64,000 nucleotides of DNA, taken from the NCBI RefSeq assembly GCF_000974445.1, contig NZ_BBOJ01000021.1:234608-298607 (forward strand), written 5' to 3'. This DNA is from Lentzea aerocolonigenes. Its GTDB lineage: Bacteria > Actinomycetota > Actinomycetes > Mycobacteriales > Pseudonocardiaceae. A program made the position numbers and the translations under genes. The notes beneath the pieces were generated by a model. That model worked only from the letters and a program-made list of their open reading frames with translations, ran no database searches and was not told the origin of the DNA. Positions within the stretch are counted from its first letter, which is position 1. Each line of letters opens with the position of its first letter. Of the stretch, positions 49,696 through 58,719 are shown one piece after another.

Positions 49696-50661
49696 ATGTT
49701 CGGCAACCGCCCAGGTTTCGCCTCGATGTTCCGCGAGAACGAGCTGACGCTGGGACTGCTGTTCCCGCTGGAGTCCTACGCGGGCCCAGTACCGCGGATG
49801 AACGTGGAAGAGCAGGCCACAGAAGCGATCCTGGCCGAGGAACGCGGTTTCGCTGCCCTGTGGGCGCGCGATGTCCCGCTGCTCGACCCGGCGTTCGGCG
49901 ACGGCGGCCAGCTCTTCGACCCGTGGGTCTGGCTGACGTTCATCGCCTCCCGCACCTCCCGCATCGCCCTGGCGACCGGCTCGACCGTGCTCCCCCTGCG
50001 CAACCCGATCGACACCGCGAAAGCCGCCGCGTCACTGGACCTCCTGTGCGGCGAACGGCTGGTGCTGGGCGCCGCGACCGGCGACCGCGGCATCGAGTTC
50101 CCCGCGTACGGCCTGAACCGCGACGACAGCGGCGAGCTGTACCGCGCCTCCGTGGAGTCCATCAGACGGTTGTGGGCAGAGGACTTCCCCGAGCTCGACT
50201 CGCGCTACGGCACCCTGCGCGGCGCCGACCTGCTGCCCAAACCACGCGGCGGGCGAATCCCGTTGCTGGTCACCGGGAACAGCCGCCAGGACCTGTCCTG
50301 GATCGCCGCCAACGGCGACGGCTGGCTGATGTACCCGAAACCCGTGGCTGCCCAGCGTCAACTCACCACCGCGTGGCGCGACACCACCGACGACTGGAAG
50401 CCGTTCTCCCAGTCCCTGTACATCGACCTCGACGCCAACCCCGGCGCCTCCCCGACCCCGATGCACCTGGGCTACCGCACCGGCAGGAACTTCCTGGTCG
50501 ACCACATCGGCGAACTGCGCGACATCGGCGTCAACCACGTGATCCTGAACCTCAAGTACGGCCGCCGCCCGGCACCCGAGGTGCTCCAGGAACTGGGCGA
50601 GCACGTGGTCCCGCACTTCCCCGCCCACCACCTCGCCGCACAGCCGGCCTCGGCGACGTGA
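49696..50661 (+). CDS. LLM-class flavin-dependent oxidoreductase
   Basis: A 321-residue luciferase-like monooxygenase barrel: LTLGLLFPLESYAG at strand 1, ERGFAALWARDVPLLDP, and RTSRIALATGSTVLPLRNP, the luciferase-family substrate/flavin contact. It could use FMN with oxygen or F420. It is divergent from the TetR gene and shares its operator, so it is probably co-induced with the exporter. Confidence 0.87.
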   Translation: MFGNRPGFASMFRENELTLGLLFPLESYAGPVPRMNVEEQATEAILAEERGFAALWARDVPLLDPAFGDGGQLFDPWVWLTFIASRTSRIALATGSTVLPLRNPIDTAKAAASLDLLCGERLVLGAATGDRGIEFPAYGLNRDDSGELYRASVESIRRLWAEDFPELDSRYGTLRGADLLPKPRGGRIPLLVTGNSRQDLSWIAANGDGWLMYPKPVAAQRQLTTAWRDTTDDWKPFSQSLYIDLDANPGASPTPMHLGYRTGRNFLVDHIGELRDIGVNHVILNLKYGRRPAPEVLQELGEHVVPHFPAHHLAAQPASAT

Positions 50662-50745
50662 CAGCCGGGCTGACTGAATAGGTATGCAGCTCGATCGTTC
50701 GACGAGCGATATAGCTAGAGTAGAAGGGCATCCGTATGCATCGAC

Positions 50746-51915
50746 GTGGATGATGGGACGACATTGACTGCGCACACTGCTCCGCGTGGCTTTCGGGGTA
50801 CGACCGCGAACCTCGGGTTGAAGGACGGCGACGACGACTTCATGGTTGTCGTCTCGGAGGTGCCCGCGACGTCGGCCGCGGTGTACACCCGATCCCGGTT
50901 CGCGGGACCGAGCGTCCTGCTGAGCAGGCAGTCGAGCGCGGACTGCCGGGGAGTCGTGGTCCTGTCGCGCAACGCGAACGTCGCAACCGGCCAGATCGGC
51001 ATGGACAACGCCGTGGAGGTGCGGCGGCGGGCGGCGGAACTCGCGGGTGTGCCGGAGCAGCAGCTGTTGATCGCGTCCACCGGCGTGATCGGCAGGCCCT
51101 ATCCGATGGACACCATCCGCTCCGGTCTGAACGCGGTGGCCACGCCGCTTCCGCCAGCGGACTTCGCGGCGGCGGCGCGGGCGATCATGACCACCGACAC
51201 CCGGTCCAAGACCGTGTGCCTGCGCGCCGGTGACGCGACCGTCGTCGGCATCGCCAAGGGCGTCGGCATGATCGAGCCGAACATGGCGACCCTGCTGACG
51301 TTCTTCTTCACCGACGCGCAGGTCGACGCTCACGATCTCGACGCCGTCTTCCGACGGGTGGTCGACCGCACCTTCAACGCGCTGAGCATCGACACCGACA
51401 CGTCGACCAGCGACACGGCGGCGGTGTTCGCCAACGGTCTCGCGGGCACGGTCGACCTCGCCGAGTTCGAGTCGGTCCTCCACCAGGCGGCACTCGCACT
51501 GGTGCGCGACATCGCCTCGGACGGTGAAGGTGCCTCGAAACTCATCGAGGTCCGGGTCACCGGCGCCCGTGACGACGCGCAGGCGAAGCGCGTCGGCAAG
51601 AGCATCGTCAACTCGCCTCTCGTCAAGACCGCCGTGCACGGAGCCGACCCGAACTGGGGCCGGGTGGCCATGGCGATCGGCAAGCTCGAGGACGAGACCG
51701 ACATCGATCCCGCCGGGGTCAGCATCCACTTCGGCGACCTGGAGCTGTACCCGACGCTGACCGACGACGCCGGACTCGCCAGGGCCTCCGCGTACATGAA
51801 GGGCACCGAGGTAGTGATCTCGGTCGACCTCCACATCGCCGCGGGCACGTTCACCGTCTACGGCTGTGACCTCACCGACGGCTACGTGCGGATCAACGCC
51901 GACTACACGACCTGA
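50746..51915 (+). CDS. argJ: Glutamate N-acetyltransferase/amino-acid acetyltransferase (ArgJ, Ntn-type)
   Basis: A 389-residue frame (GTG); a TTG at 50764 is also plausible because family proteins usually start just before TAPRGFRG and GGGACG lies at proper spacing. The self-cleavage motif is GMIEPNMATLLTFFFTDA, with Thr as the new N-terminus. The GDGEGASKLIEV and GADPNWGRVAMAIGKLE motifs are present. It moves acetyl from N-acetylornithine to glutamate. No other arg genes adjoin it. Orphan argJ homologues such as Oat2 occur in clavulanate clusters, so a role outside arginine synthesis is possible. Confidence 0.88.
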   Translation: MDDGTTLTAHTAPRGFRGTTANLGLKDGDDDFMVVVSEVPATSAAVYTRSRFAGPSVLLSRQSSADCRGVVVLSRNANVATGQIGMDNAVEVRRRAAELAGVPEQQLLIASTGVIGRPYPMDTIRSGLNAVATPLPPADFAAAARAIMTTDTRSKTVCLRAGDATVVGIAKGVGMIEPNMATLLTFFFTDAQVDAHDLDAVFRRVVDRTFNALSIDTDTSTSDTAAVFANGLAGTVDLAEFESVLHQAALALVRDIASDGEGASKLIEVRVTGARDDAQAKRVGKSIVNSPLVKTAVHGADPNWGRVAMAIGKLEDETDIDPAGVSIHFGDLELYPTLTDDAGLARASAYMKGTEVVISVDLHIAAGTFTVYGCDLTDGYVRINADYTT

Positions 51916-51930
51916 CTCGGCGCGGACCGG

Positions 51931-52593
51931 TCAGACCCGGCTGACAGCCGAGGCGTCCGGCAGCGGCGCCGTCGCGATCTCCCGTGCTTCGTCCAGCGGG
52001 ACTCCGAGCATGCGCAGCAACTGCTCGGCCAGCTCGTCGCACGTCGCGTCGGTGACTCGCTCCGGGTTCGCCAGCGACAGGTGCAACACGGCCAGCAGCG
52101 CTCCGGCGGAGGTGGCCAGCGCCAGCCTCGGTTCACCGACCCGGAAGCGGCCGGACGCGACCCCCGCCTCGATGTCGCGCAGGGCACGCGGGGCCAGTCC
52201 CGCGTCGGCGTCGATGAACGCCATCCCGTGTCGCACCAGCACCTGCGCCGTCTCCGGCCGCGCCACCGCGAGCCGCACGGCCAGCCGCATCGACTGCGCG
52301 AAGGCCATCGCCGGATCGTCGACGTCGCTGCTGAGGTCGTCCAGAAGCCGGCCGACCTCCTCCATCACCTGCGACACGGCCGCTTCGAACAACTCCGCCT
52401 TGGTGGCGAAGTGGTTGTAGAACGAGCCGAAACCCACGTCCGCCTCGTCGGTGATGTCCTGGATGCTCACCGTCGCGTGCTTGTCGCCTGCCAGGAAACC
52501 GCGCGCCGCGTCGATCAGCTTCTGACGCGTCTGGGCTTTGCGCCGTTCTGTGCGCGTGGCGGGTTCGGCGCTGCGGGAACGCGGTGTGGCCAT
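51931..52593 (-). CDS. TetR-family regulator of the aromatic catabolic operon
   Basis: The start at 52593 is chosen over 52611, since the shorter form begins ATPRSRSAEP and the region upstream holds the operator. A 220-residue protein. The HTH has ATVSIQDITDEADVGFGSFYNHFATKAELFEAA. It is the last gene of the minus-strand operon that starts at 59853, and it can also be read from its own promoter just after the ferredoxin gene. The same 16-bp palindrome occurs there and at the operon head, so it likely represses both. Confidence 0.9.
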   Translation of the reverse strand: MATPRSRSAEPATRTERRKAQTRQKLIDAARGFLAGDKHATVSIQDITDEADVGFGSFYNHFATKAELFEAAVSQVMEEVGRLLDDLSSDVDDPAMAFAQSMRLAVRLAVARPETAQVLVRHGMAFIDADAGLAPRALRDIEAGVASGRFRVGEPRLALATSAGALLAVLHLSLANPERVTDATCDELAEQLLRMLGVPLDEAREIATAPLPDASAVSRV

Positions 52594-52613
52594 ACCTGAA
52601 AGGTACTGCATGA

Positions 52614-52639
52614 CAGCACTGATGAATCGATCAGTGCTG
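52614..52639. promoter_or_regulatory. TetR operator at its own gene
   Basis: CAGCACTGAT (52614-52623) and ATCAGTGCTG (52630-52639) are perfect 10-bp arms. The core CTGATGAATCGATCAG (52619-52634) matches the array at 59873-59933. It overlaps the last ferredoxin codons. Confidence 0.7.
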
Positions 52640-52831
52640 GAGTTCCCGCAGCGCCGCCACGGGACAGACGTTGACGGCGGCGCGGGCTGCCGCGAGGTGC
52701 TCGGGTGGCACGGTCCCGCCTTCGAACAGGTAGACGACCTGCGCGTCGTCGTCGAGGTCGAAGACGTCAGGGGCCTGGCCGGCGCACAGGCCGTGGCCCT
52801 CGCAGCGGGCGTGGTCGACGGAGATCCGCAC
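52631..52831 (-). CDS. 3Fe-4S ferredoxin, P450 electron donor
   Basis: A 66-residue protein with ligand cysteines in CEGHGLCAGQAPDVF and VNVCPVAAL. The missing second cysteine of the usual CxxCxxC set marks a 3Fe-4S type, which is common next to actinobacterial P450s. It lies 15 bp after the P450 gene, so it is its probable redox partner. Confidence 0.93.
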   Translation of the reverse strand: MRISVDHARCEGHGLCAGQAPDVFDLDDDAQVVYLFEGGTVPPEHLAAARAAVNVCPVAALRELQH

Positions 52832-52846
52832 GGGTCTCCCCTTTCC

Positions 52847-54031
52847 TCAGGCGGGAACGAGTTCGAGCGGCAGCCGCTGGAGACGGCGGATGATGTTGTT
52901 CAGGCCCCACTCCGGCTCCCCGGTGGGCACGATCTTCTCGACGCGGGCGACGAGGGCCCGCAGCATCGACTGGATCTCCAGCCGGGCCAGGCCCTGCCCC
53001 GCGCAGCCGTGCGTGCCGCGGCCGAAGCCCAGCTGCCGGGAGGCGTCGCGGCGGATGTCGAACGTGTCGGGGTCCTCCCACTCCAGCGCGTCGCGGTTCG
53101 CCGAGGCGTAGAGGACGAGGACGCGTGAGCCCGCGCGCAGTGCGGTCCCCGCCACCTCGGTGTCCTTCGCGACCTTGCGGCTGAAGGCGCGCAGCGGGGA
53201 CTCGTACCGCACGACCTCGTTGACGGCGTTGGGAATCAGGCCGGGGTCGTCCTTGAGGAGCTGCCACTGGCCGGGGTGCGTCGCGAACAGGTGCAGGGCG
53301 CTGGCGATCGCGCTGAGCGTGGTGTCGAGCGACGGCACGAGGTAGTCGATCATCAACGCCGGGCACTCGGAACGGGCGATCCTGCCTTCGTCCGCGGCAC
53401 CCAGCAGGTCGTCCCCCATGCTGCCGGGCAGGACCGAGCGTCGCCGGACGACGCCTCGCGCGAAGCGCATCACCCCGAGACCCCGCAACGTTGCCGCGGC
53501 CGCTCGCCCGTTCAGCGGGCCCAGGACGTCGAAGGTCGCCGCGCCCCAGCTCAGCAGGTTCTTCCGATGTTCCTGCGGCCAGCCGACGAGATCGGGAACG
53601 ACCGCGGTGGGCAGTGCCTCGGCGATGTCGACGCCGTCGACGTCGCGCCGGGCCAGCGCCGCGTCGACGATCTCGGCTGCCTGGCGTTCCACCGCTTCCG
53701 TCATCGTGCGCAGCGCCCTGGGCGTGAGCCGGTGCGCCACCAGGGCACGACGGCCGGCGTGGTCCTCGCCGTCGCTGTTGAGCGTCGTGCCGCGAGAAAG
53801 CCGGTTCGTGACCGGGTTCAACCCCACGCCCTCACCCGAGGTGAAGGTCTTGTCGTCCAACAGCACGGCTTTGCACTCCGCGTAGCGCGGCAGCGCGTAC
53901 ACCCCGTGCTTGGGCAGCCACACCACCGGCCCGAGTTGCCGCAGCTCCGCGTAGTGCGGATACGGGTCCAGAATGGACTGTGCGGAGTAGATGTCCGGCA
54001 CGTACGCGGGGACGTCAGGGTGTCGGGGCAA
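52847..54031 (-). CDS. Cytochrome P450
   Basis: A 394-residue soluble bacterial P450. The heme loop is FGRGTHGCAGQGLAR with the axial Cys, the K-helix is NEVVRYES, and the I-helix reads DYLVPSLDTT, keeping the acid-alcohol pair. With the adjacent ferredoxin it should oxidise a substrate of this catabolic pathway. Its start lies 17 bp inside the hydroxylase gene. Confidence 0.94.
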   Translation of the reverse strand: MPRHPDVPAYVPDIYSAQSILDPYPHYAELRQLGPVVWLPKHGVYALPRYAECKAVLLDDKTFTSGEGVGLNPVTNRLSRGTTLNSDGEDHAGRRALVAHRLTPRALRTMTEAVERQAAEIVDAALARRDVDGVDIAEALPTAVVPDLVGWPQEHRKNLLSWGAATFDVLGPLNGRAAAATLRGLGVMRFARGVVRRRSVLPGSMGDDLLGAADEGRIARSECPALMIDYLVPSLDTTLSAIASALHLFATHPGQWQLLKDDPGLIPNAVNEVVRYESPLRAFSRKVAKDTEVAGTALRAGSRVLVLYASANRDALEWEDPDTFDIRRDASRQLGFGRGTHGCAGQGLARLEIQSMLRALVARVEKIVPTGEPEWGLNNIIRRLQRLPLELVPA

Positions 54032-55526
54032 CGTTGCTCCTCACGGTGAACCGGGGCAGGGACAGGCACAGCCGCGAGAGGCTGTTGCTCGTGCTCAGCA
54101 CCGTGCCGTCCGGGCGGACGACGGCGGCGCGGGTGCGACCGGCACGAAGCCAGCGGTGCAACTCGTCAGAGGGCCGCGTGGTGATGAGGACCGCGCCGCG
54201 TTCCTGGACGGCGGTGCGTTCGGCCTCCGTCGGGGCGATCGCCGTGACGACGGCGAACCGGTCACCGGCCACGTCGTCCAAGCGGCGTCCGTCGTCGAGA
54301 ACGGCGTTGGGGCACAACCGTCCCGCCAGGGTTCGTCGCAGGCGTGGCCGCACGACCAGATCGGAACGGTGCAGCGGCGGTGTCTCGCTGTCGAGAACGT
54401 GGCGGGACAGGCCGGGGAGGAGTGCCAGGCGTGGTGCCAGCACCCGGCGGAGGAGTTCACCGAACCGGCCGCCCTCGGTCATGGCCTTGCCCACCAGCTC
54501 GGCCATCCGGATCATGGCGCGCGCGTGCGGCTTGCGCTCCACCTCGTAGGTGTCGAGCGCCTGTTCGGGCAGGGTCGCGCCGAGAACGCCCGCGAGCTTC
54601 CACGCGAGGTTGACGGCGTCACGCATGCCCGCGCCCATCCCCTGCCCGACGAACGGTGGCGTGAGGTGCGCCGCGTCGCCGAGCAGGAACACCCGCCGGT
54701 CGCGCCACCGGTCCGCGATCTGCGCGCGGAAGGTGTACTCGGCAACGCGAACGACCTCGAGATCGCCGGCCGGGACGTCCTTGGTCCACGGCGCGATCAA
54801 CCGGTGCAGCCGGTCCCCGCCGCAGAAGTCGCCGTCGCTCTCGCCGGGCAGCAGGCGGAACTCCCAGCGGTAGCGCGTTCTCCCGATGCGCATGTAGGTC
54901 GCGGCGCGGCCGGGGTCGCAGACCTGGTGCACGCCTTCCCATTCGCCGAGTTCGGCGGTGGTGGCGATGTCGACCACGAGCCAGCGCTGGTCGAACCGGA
55001 AGTCCGTCATCGACGCGCCGATCGCCTTCCTGGTGAGGCTGTTCGCACCGTCGCAGCCGAGCACGTAGTCCGCGTGGATCGTCTCCTGTCGACCGGTGAG
55101 GCGGTCGGTCACCTCGACCCGCACGGGTCCGGTGCCGTCCTGGACGATGCCGGTGACCTCGGTGTTGCCGCGGATCTTCAGACCGGAACGGAGGAGTCGT
55201 TCCAGGTCGGGCTGGTCGAACATGGTGGCCCGCGGATGACCGTGACGGCCGGTGCCGGGAGCGCGCCGGAACTCGGCCAGCACGCGCAGGTCCCGGTCCA
55301 GCAGCCGCAACCCGTGGCAGTGCCAGGAGATGGCCGCGAACTCCTCGGCCAGTCCCACCCGTCCCAGGACGCGGTAGACCTCGTCGTCCAGGTGGACCGC
55401 GCGCGGCTGCGGGAAGACCGACTCCCAGCGCTCCAGCACCACGCACTCGACGCCGTACCGGGCGAGCAGTCTCGCGGCGGTCAGCCCGGTGGGGCCCGCG
55501 CCGACGATCACCACGGGCACCTTCAC
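54015..55526 (-). CDS. FAD-dependent aromatic hydroxylase (MhpA/PheA type)
   Basis: A 503-residue class A flavin monooxygenase: N-terminal VVIVGAGPTGLTAARLLARYG and VVLERWE, central DYVLGCDGANSLTRK, and GDAAHLTPPFVGQGMGAGMRD. This is the pattern of 3-(3-hydroxyphenyl)propionate hydroxylase. The substrate would be a phenolic that becomes a catechol for the extradiol dioxygenase of the same operon. It overlaps the DoxX gene by 4 bp. Confidence 0.9.
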   Translation of the reverse strand: MKVPVVIVGAGPTGLTAARLLARYGVECVVLERWESVFPQPRAVHLDDEVYRVLGRVGLAEEFAAISWHCHGLRLLDRDLRVLAEFRRAPGTGRHGHPRATMFDQPDLERLLRSGLKIRGNTEVTGIVQDGTGPVRVEVTDRLTGRQETIHADYVLGCDGANSLTRKAIGASMTDFRFDQRWLVVDIATTAELGEWEGVHQVCDPGRAATYMRIGRTRYRWEFRLLPGESDGDFCGGDRLHRLIAPWTKDVPAGDLEVVRVAEYTFRAQIADRWRDRRVFLLGDAAHLTPPFVGQGMGAGMRDAVNLAWKLAGVLGATLPEQALDTYEVERKPHARAMIRMAELVGKAMTEGGRFGELLRRVLAPRLALLPGLSRHVLDSETPPLHRSDLVVRPRLRRTLAGRLCPNAVLDDGRRLDDVAGDRFAVVTAIAPTEAERTAVQERGAVLITTRPSDELHRWLRAGRTRAAVVRPDGTVLSTSNSLSRLCLSLPRFTVRSNVAPTP

Positions 55527-55864
55527 GACGACAGTCCCAGCGCCGCGAGGTAGCCGGCGACGAGCACCGCGCAGACCGCGGCCGGGGCGAGCTCGCGGAC
55601 GCCGTCGCGGTTGCGGACGTGGGTGATCACCGCGCCCGCGAGCAGGAGCAGCAGGCCGACGCCCGCGGACGCTCCGAGCAACGGCACGGTCAGTCCGACG
55701 AGGAGGCCGGCTGCGCCCGCCACCTCCAGCGCACCGATCCCCCGGTAGGCCGCGACGGAGAACCCGGCGTGAGCGGCGAGGTCACGCATGCGTGGCAGCG
55801 CCAGCAACTTGGACACGCCGAGCAGGAGGAAGAGAGCTGCCAGCAGAACGGAGAACACGATCAT
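55523..55864 (-). CDS. DoxX-family membrane protein
   Basis: The start at 55864 has AAGGA about 9 bp upstream. A 113-residue protein with four predicted helices: VLLALFLLLGVSKL-type opening (seen as LLAALFLLLGVSKLLAL), then GALEVAGAAGLLVGL. DoxX proteins are small membrane proteins of poorly defined redox role. It is operonic with the hydroxylase. Confidence 0.87.
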   Translation of the reverse strand: MIVFSVLLAALFLLLGVSKLLALPRMRDLAAHAGFSVAAYRGIGALEVAGAAGLLVGLTVPLLGASAGVGLLLLLAGAVITHVRNRDGVRELAPAAVCAVLVAGYLAALGLSS

Positions 55865-55881
55865 GGGTCTGTCCTTGGAGA

Positions 55882-57747
55882 TCAGCTTCGGAAACGGCAG
55901 GAGATGGCGTAGCGGCCGAGCAGTTCCTTCACCGCGGATTCGTCCACTTCGGACGGCACGGTGATCGTCAGGACGACGGCGCCGTCCTCGACGACCGCGT
56001 CGACGTCCACCGCTGCGAACCCGGCGAGCGCCTCGGAGATCACGCGACGGGTGGCGTCGGCGCGCAGCGGGAGCTTGTAGGGCTTGCCGATGTCGGTCAC
56101 CGGCAACGCGTCGAGCACGGTGACGGCCTTCGGCGCGGCGGCGCGCTCGGGCACGCGGCCGGCAGCCCACGCCAGCAACTCCTCCTCGGCCGCGGTCACT
56201 CCGGGGGCGAGGGTGACGTACGCGACCGGGACCTCGCCGGCGTGTGCGTCGGGGCTGCCGACCGCGCAGGCGGCCGTCACCGCGGGGTGCGCCAGCAGGG
56301 CGTCCTCGATGACGGCGGGGTCGATGTTGTGGCCGCCGCGGATGATGAGGTCCTTGGCGCGGCCCGCCAGGCTGACGAACCCGTCGGCGTCCAGGCGGGC
56401 GAGGTCGCCGGTGTTCAGCCAGCCGCCGGCGAGCTTGCCGCGACCGTCGAGGACGTGACCGCTGTCGTCGCGTGCGACGACGTAGCCGGGGAACACCGTC
56501 GGGCCGCTGATCGCCAGCACGCCGGTCCGGCCGGGCGGCAGGTCCTCCCCGGTGTCCGGGTCGACCACCTTCATGCGCTGGTACGGCATGCGCTGGCCGA
56601 CCGCGTCCGGCCGTGGTGCGTCGGGGAAACTGCGTGCACTGGCGCAGGTGGCTTCGGTGAGCCCGTAGCCCTCGACGAGCGGGACTCCGGTGTGGGACTG
56701 GAAGTTCTCCCGCACCGCGGCGGGCAGCGGCGAGGCACCGACCATCGCGAAGCGCAGACAGGTGATGTCGGCGTCGACCGGGCACTGCGCGAGAACCGCG
56801 TACACGGTGGGCACCGCGCTCATCGCGGCGATCCGGTAGTGCTCGACGATCTTCCAGAACTGCCCGTACAGGGCGAGGTCGCGGTAGCCCAGCGGACCCG
56901 CCCACACCGTCGGCTGCCCCTTGAACAGCGGCGCGAGCAGCGTGACGACCAACGCGTTGACGTGGAACAACGGCAGGGCAGCGAAAACGACCGAATCGTC
57001 GTCCAGCAACGAGTTGAGGGCGATCATCCACGCGTCGGCGACCTCGTTGGCGTGCGTGTGCGCGGCCAGCTTCGGCGCACCGGTGGTGCCGCCGGTGTGG
57101 TACAGCGCTGCCAGATCAGAGGACGACGGTGGCTCACCGGCGAAGGCGTCCGGATCAGACTCGGCGGCGAGGTCGTCGAGGTAGCCCACGTGCACGCCTT
57201 CGATGGCCGGCAACGGATCCGGGACACCTGCCGCACCGGTCGGCCGCAGCACGAGAACCGCGTCGAGCTCGCCCGCCAGTGCTCGCGCCCTGTCCCACAC
57301 GTCCGGCGCCAGTTCCGGTCCCGCGGTGATCAGCACGCGCGCACCGGACAGGCGCAGCAGCTCGGTGAGGTGGCCGCGGGACAGGGAGCCGTTGAGCGGC
57401 GCCGCGATCCCGGCCAGCTGCGCGGCCAGAGTCGCGGGCACGAGACCGGCGCAGTTGGGCGACATCAGCGCCACCGCGTCACCGCGCCGAACACCCAGCT
57501 GCCGCAACAGGTTCGCGTAGCGGTGGACGTCCGCCAGCAGTCCGGAGAAGGTGCGGTCGACGGGTTCGCGCCAGCGGGTGGCATCGGGCAGCACGCTGAT
57601 CGCCGTGCGCTGCGGCCACAGCCGGGCGGCGCGCGCCAGCAACGCGTAGGTCGACTCGGGCAGTCCCCTGCCGGCGAGCGGCACGGCCTCGACCGCGGGC
57701 AGGTCGCCGGGTTCGGCGTAGCGCGGCCACAGCAGGTCGTCGGTCAT
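55882..57747 (-). CDS. Acyl-CoA synthetase (AMP-forming)
   Basis: Start at 57747 in an ATGA overlap with the hydrolase gene. A 621-residue ANL enzyme. ALYHTGGTTGAPKLAAHTHA is the phosphate loop, EGYGLTEATCAS the aromatic-adenylate motif and GWLNTGDLARLD the hinge. The catalytic Lys is in DIGKPYKLPL. The final 60-70 residues are an extra domain not usual for the family. It should prime an organic acid released in the pathway, or the initial substrate, with CoA. Confidence 0.88.
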   Translation of the reverse strand: MTDDLLWPRYAEPGDLPAVEAVPLAGRGLPESTYALLARAARLWPQRTAISVLPDATRWREPVDRTFSGLLADVHRYANLLRQLGVRRGDAVALMSPNCAGLVPATLAAQLAGIAAPLNGSLSRGHLTELLRLSGARVLITAGPELAPDVWDRARALAGELDAVLVLRPTGAAGVPDPLPAIEGVHVGYLDDLAAESDPDAFAGEPPSSSDLAALYHTGGTTGAPKLAAHTHANEVADAWMIALNSLLDDDSVVFAALPLFHVNALVVTLLAPLFKGQPTVWAGPLGYRDLALYGQFWKIVEHYRIAAMSAVPTVYAVLAQCPVDADITCLRFAMVGASPLPAAVRENFQSHTGVPLVEGYGLTEATCASARSFPDAPRPDAVGQRMPYQRMKVVDPDTGEDLPPGRTGVLAISGPTVFPGYVVARDDSGHVLDGRGKLAGGWLNTGDLARLDADGFVSLAGRAKDLIIRGGHNIDPAVIEDALLAHPAVTAACAVGSPDAHAGEVPVAYVTLAPGVTAAEEELLAWAAGRVPERAAAPKAVTVLDALPVTDIGKPYKLPLRADATRRVISEALAGFAAVDVDAVVEDGAVVLTITVPSEVDESAVKELLGRYAISCRFRS

Positions 57748-58685
57748 CGCGCGTACCGCACCTTCGTTCGCTGGGTGCCGAGGTCGATCGCGCCGTCGCG
57801 AGTGGCGACGCGGGCTTCGACGACGTCGCCGTCGGCGAGGTACTTGGGATTTTTGGCCTGTCCGTTGAAGAACAGCTTCCACTTCACCGCGGCGGGCAGC
57901 AGAGCGGCGATCTTCTCCACGACCTTGGGCGGCGCGGACAGCGCGGTGCCGACCGGGGTCCCGGTCAGGACGAGATCACCGGCGTCCAGCCGCTGGAACC
58001 TGGTCAACGCGCGCAACGCCTCCACCGGCCGGTAGATCATGTCGCTGCCGACGACCGAGTCCTGCCGGGACTCACCGTTCACCGACAGCGTCAGCCGCAG
58101 GTCGGTGAACCGCCTGAGCTCACCGGCGTCGAGCAGCACCAGCCTGGGACCGACCGGGGTGAAGGTCGGATACGACTTGGCCTCGTAGAACTGTGTCTGG
58201 GGCAGCTGGACGTCGCGAGCGGACACGTCGTTGGTCACGACCAGACCCGCCACGAACTCGTGCAGGTTCGCCTCGGTGACCTCGGTGCCCACCGGCAGCG
58301 CGCGGCCGATCACCAGCCCGATCTCGACCTCGTAGTCGAGCAGCCGCACGTGCGCCGGTTTCACCACGTCGTCGACCGGACCGCTGATCGACCCGGACGT
58401 CTTGCGGAAGAACGTCAGCGGCACGGTCTCCGGGTCCATCCCGGCATCCGTGACGTGCGAGGCGAAGTTGGTCATCTGGGCGACGACCCGGCAGGGCGCG
58501 GTGACCGGCGAGACCAGCGCGAGGTCCTCGACGCGGTCAGTGGCCGCGCCCGCGGCGGCGGACGCGACGGCCTCACGGTCGGCCAGCAGCTCACCGGTGG
58601 TCGTGGCCGCGGTGCTGATCTTCACGGCGCCGCCGGCCGTGGTGACGTACCAGGCGTCGGCGGTGCGCAGAATCGACGTGCTCAA
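57744..58685 (-). CDS. Fumarylacetoacetate hydrolase-family protein
   Basis: A 313-residue protein with the FAH fold. The metal acids lie in LLDYEVEIGLVIGR and NDVSARDVQ, and the C-terminal GTPVGTALS is typical. In meta-cleavage pathways these enzymes hydrolyse or decarboxylate the ring-opened product; here it lies one gene downstream of the dioxygenase. The reaction type (hydrolase or decarboxylase) is not settled by sequence. Confidence 0.88.
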   Translation of the reverse strand: MSTSILRTADAWYVTTAGGAVKISTAATTTGELLADREAVASAAAGAATDRVEDLALVSPVTAPCRVVAQMTNFASHVTDAGMDPETVPLTFFRKTSGSISGPVDDVVKPAHVRLLDYEVEIGLVIGRALPVGTEVTEANLHEFVAGLVVTNDVSARDVQLPQTQFYEAKSYPTFTPVGPRLVLLDAGELRRFTDLRLTLSVNGESRQDSVVGSDMIYRPVEALRALTRFQRLDAGDLVLTGTPVGTALSAPPKVVEKIAALLPAAVKWKLFFNGQAKNPKYLADGDVVEARVATRDGAIDLGTQRTKVRYAR

Positions 58686-58719
58686 AGGATCTCCTGGAAA
58701 CGGGCGGGCTTGGCCGCGG

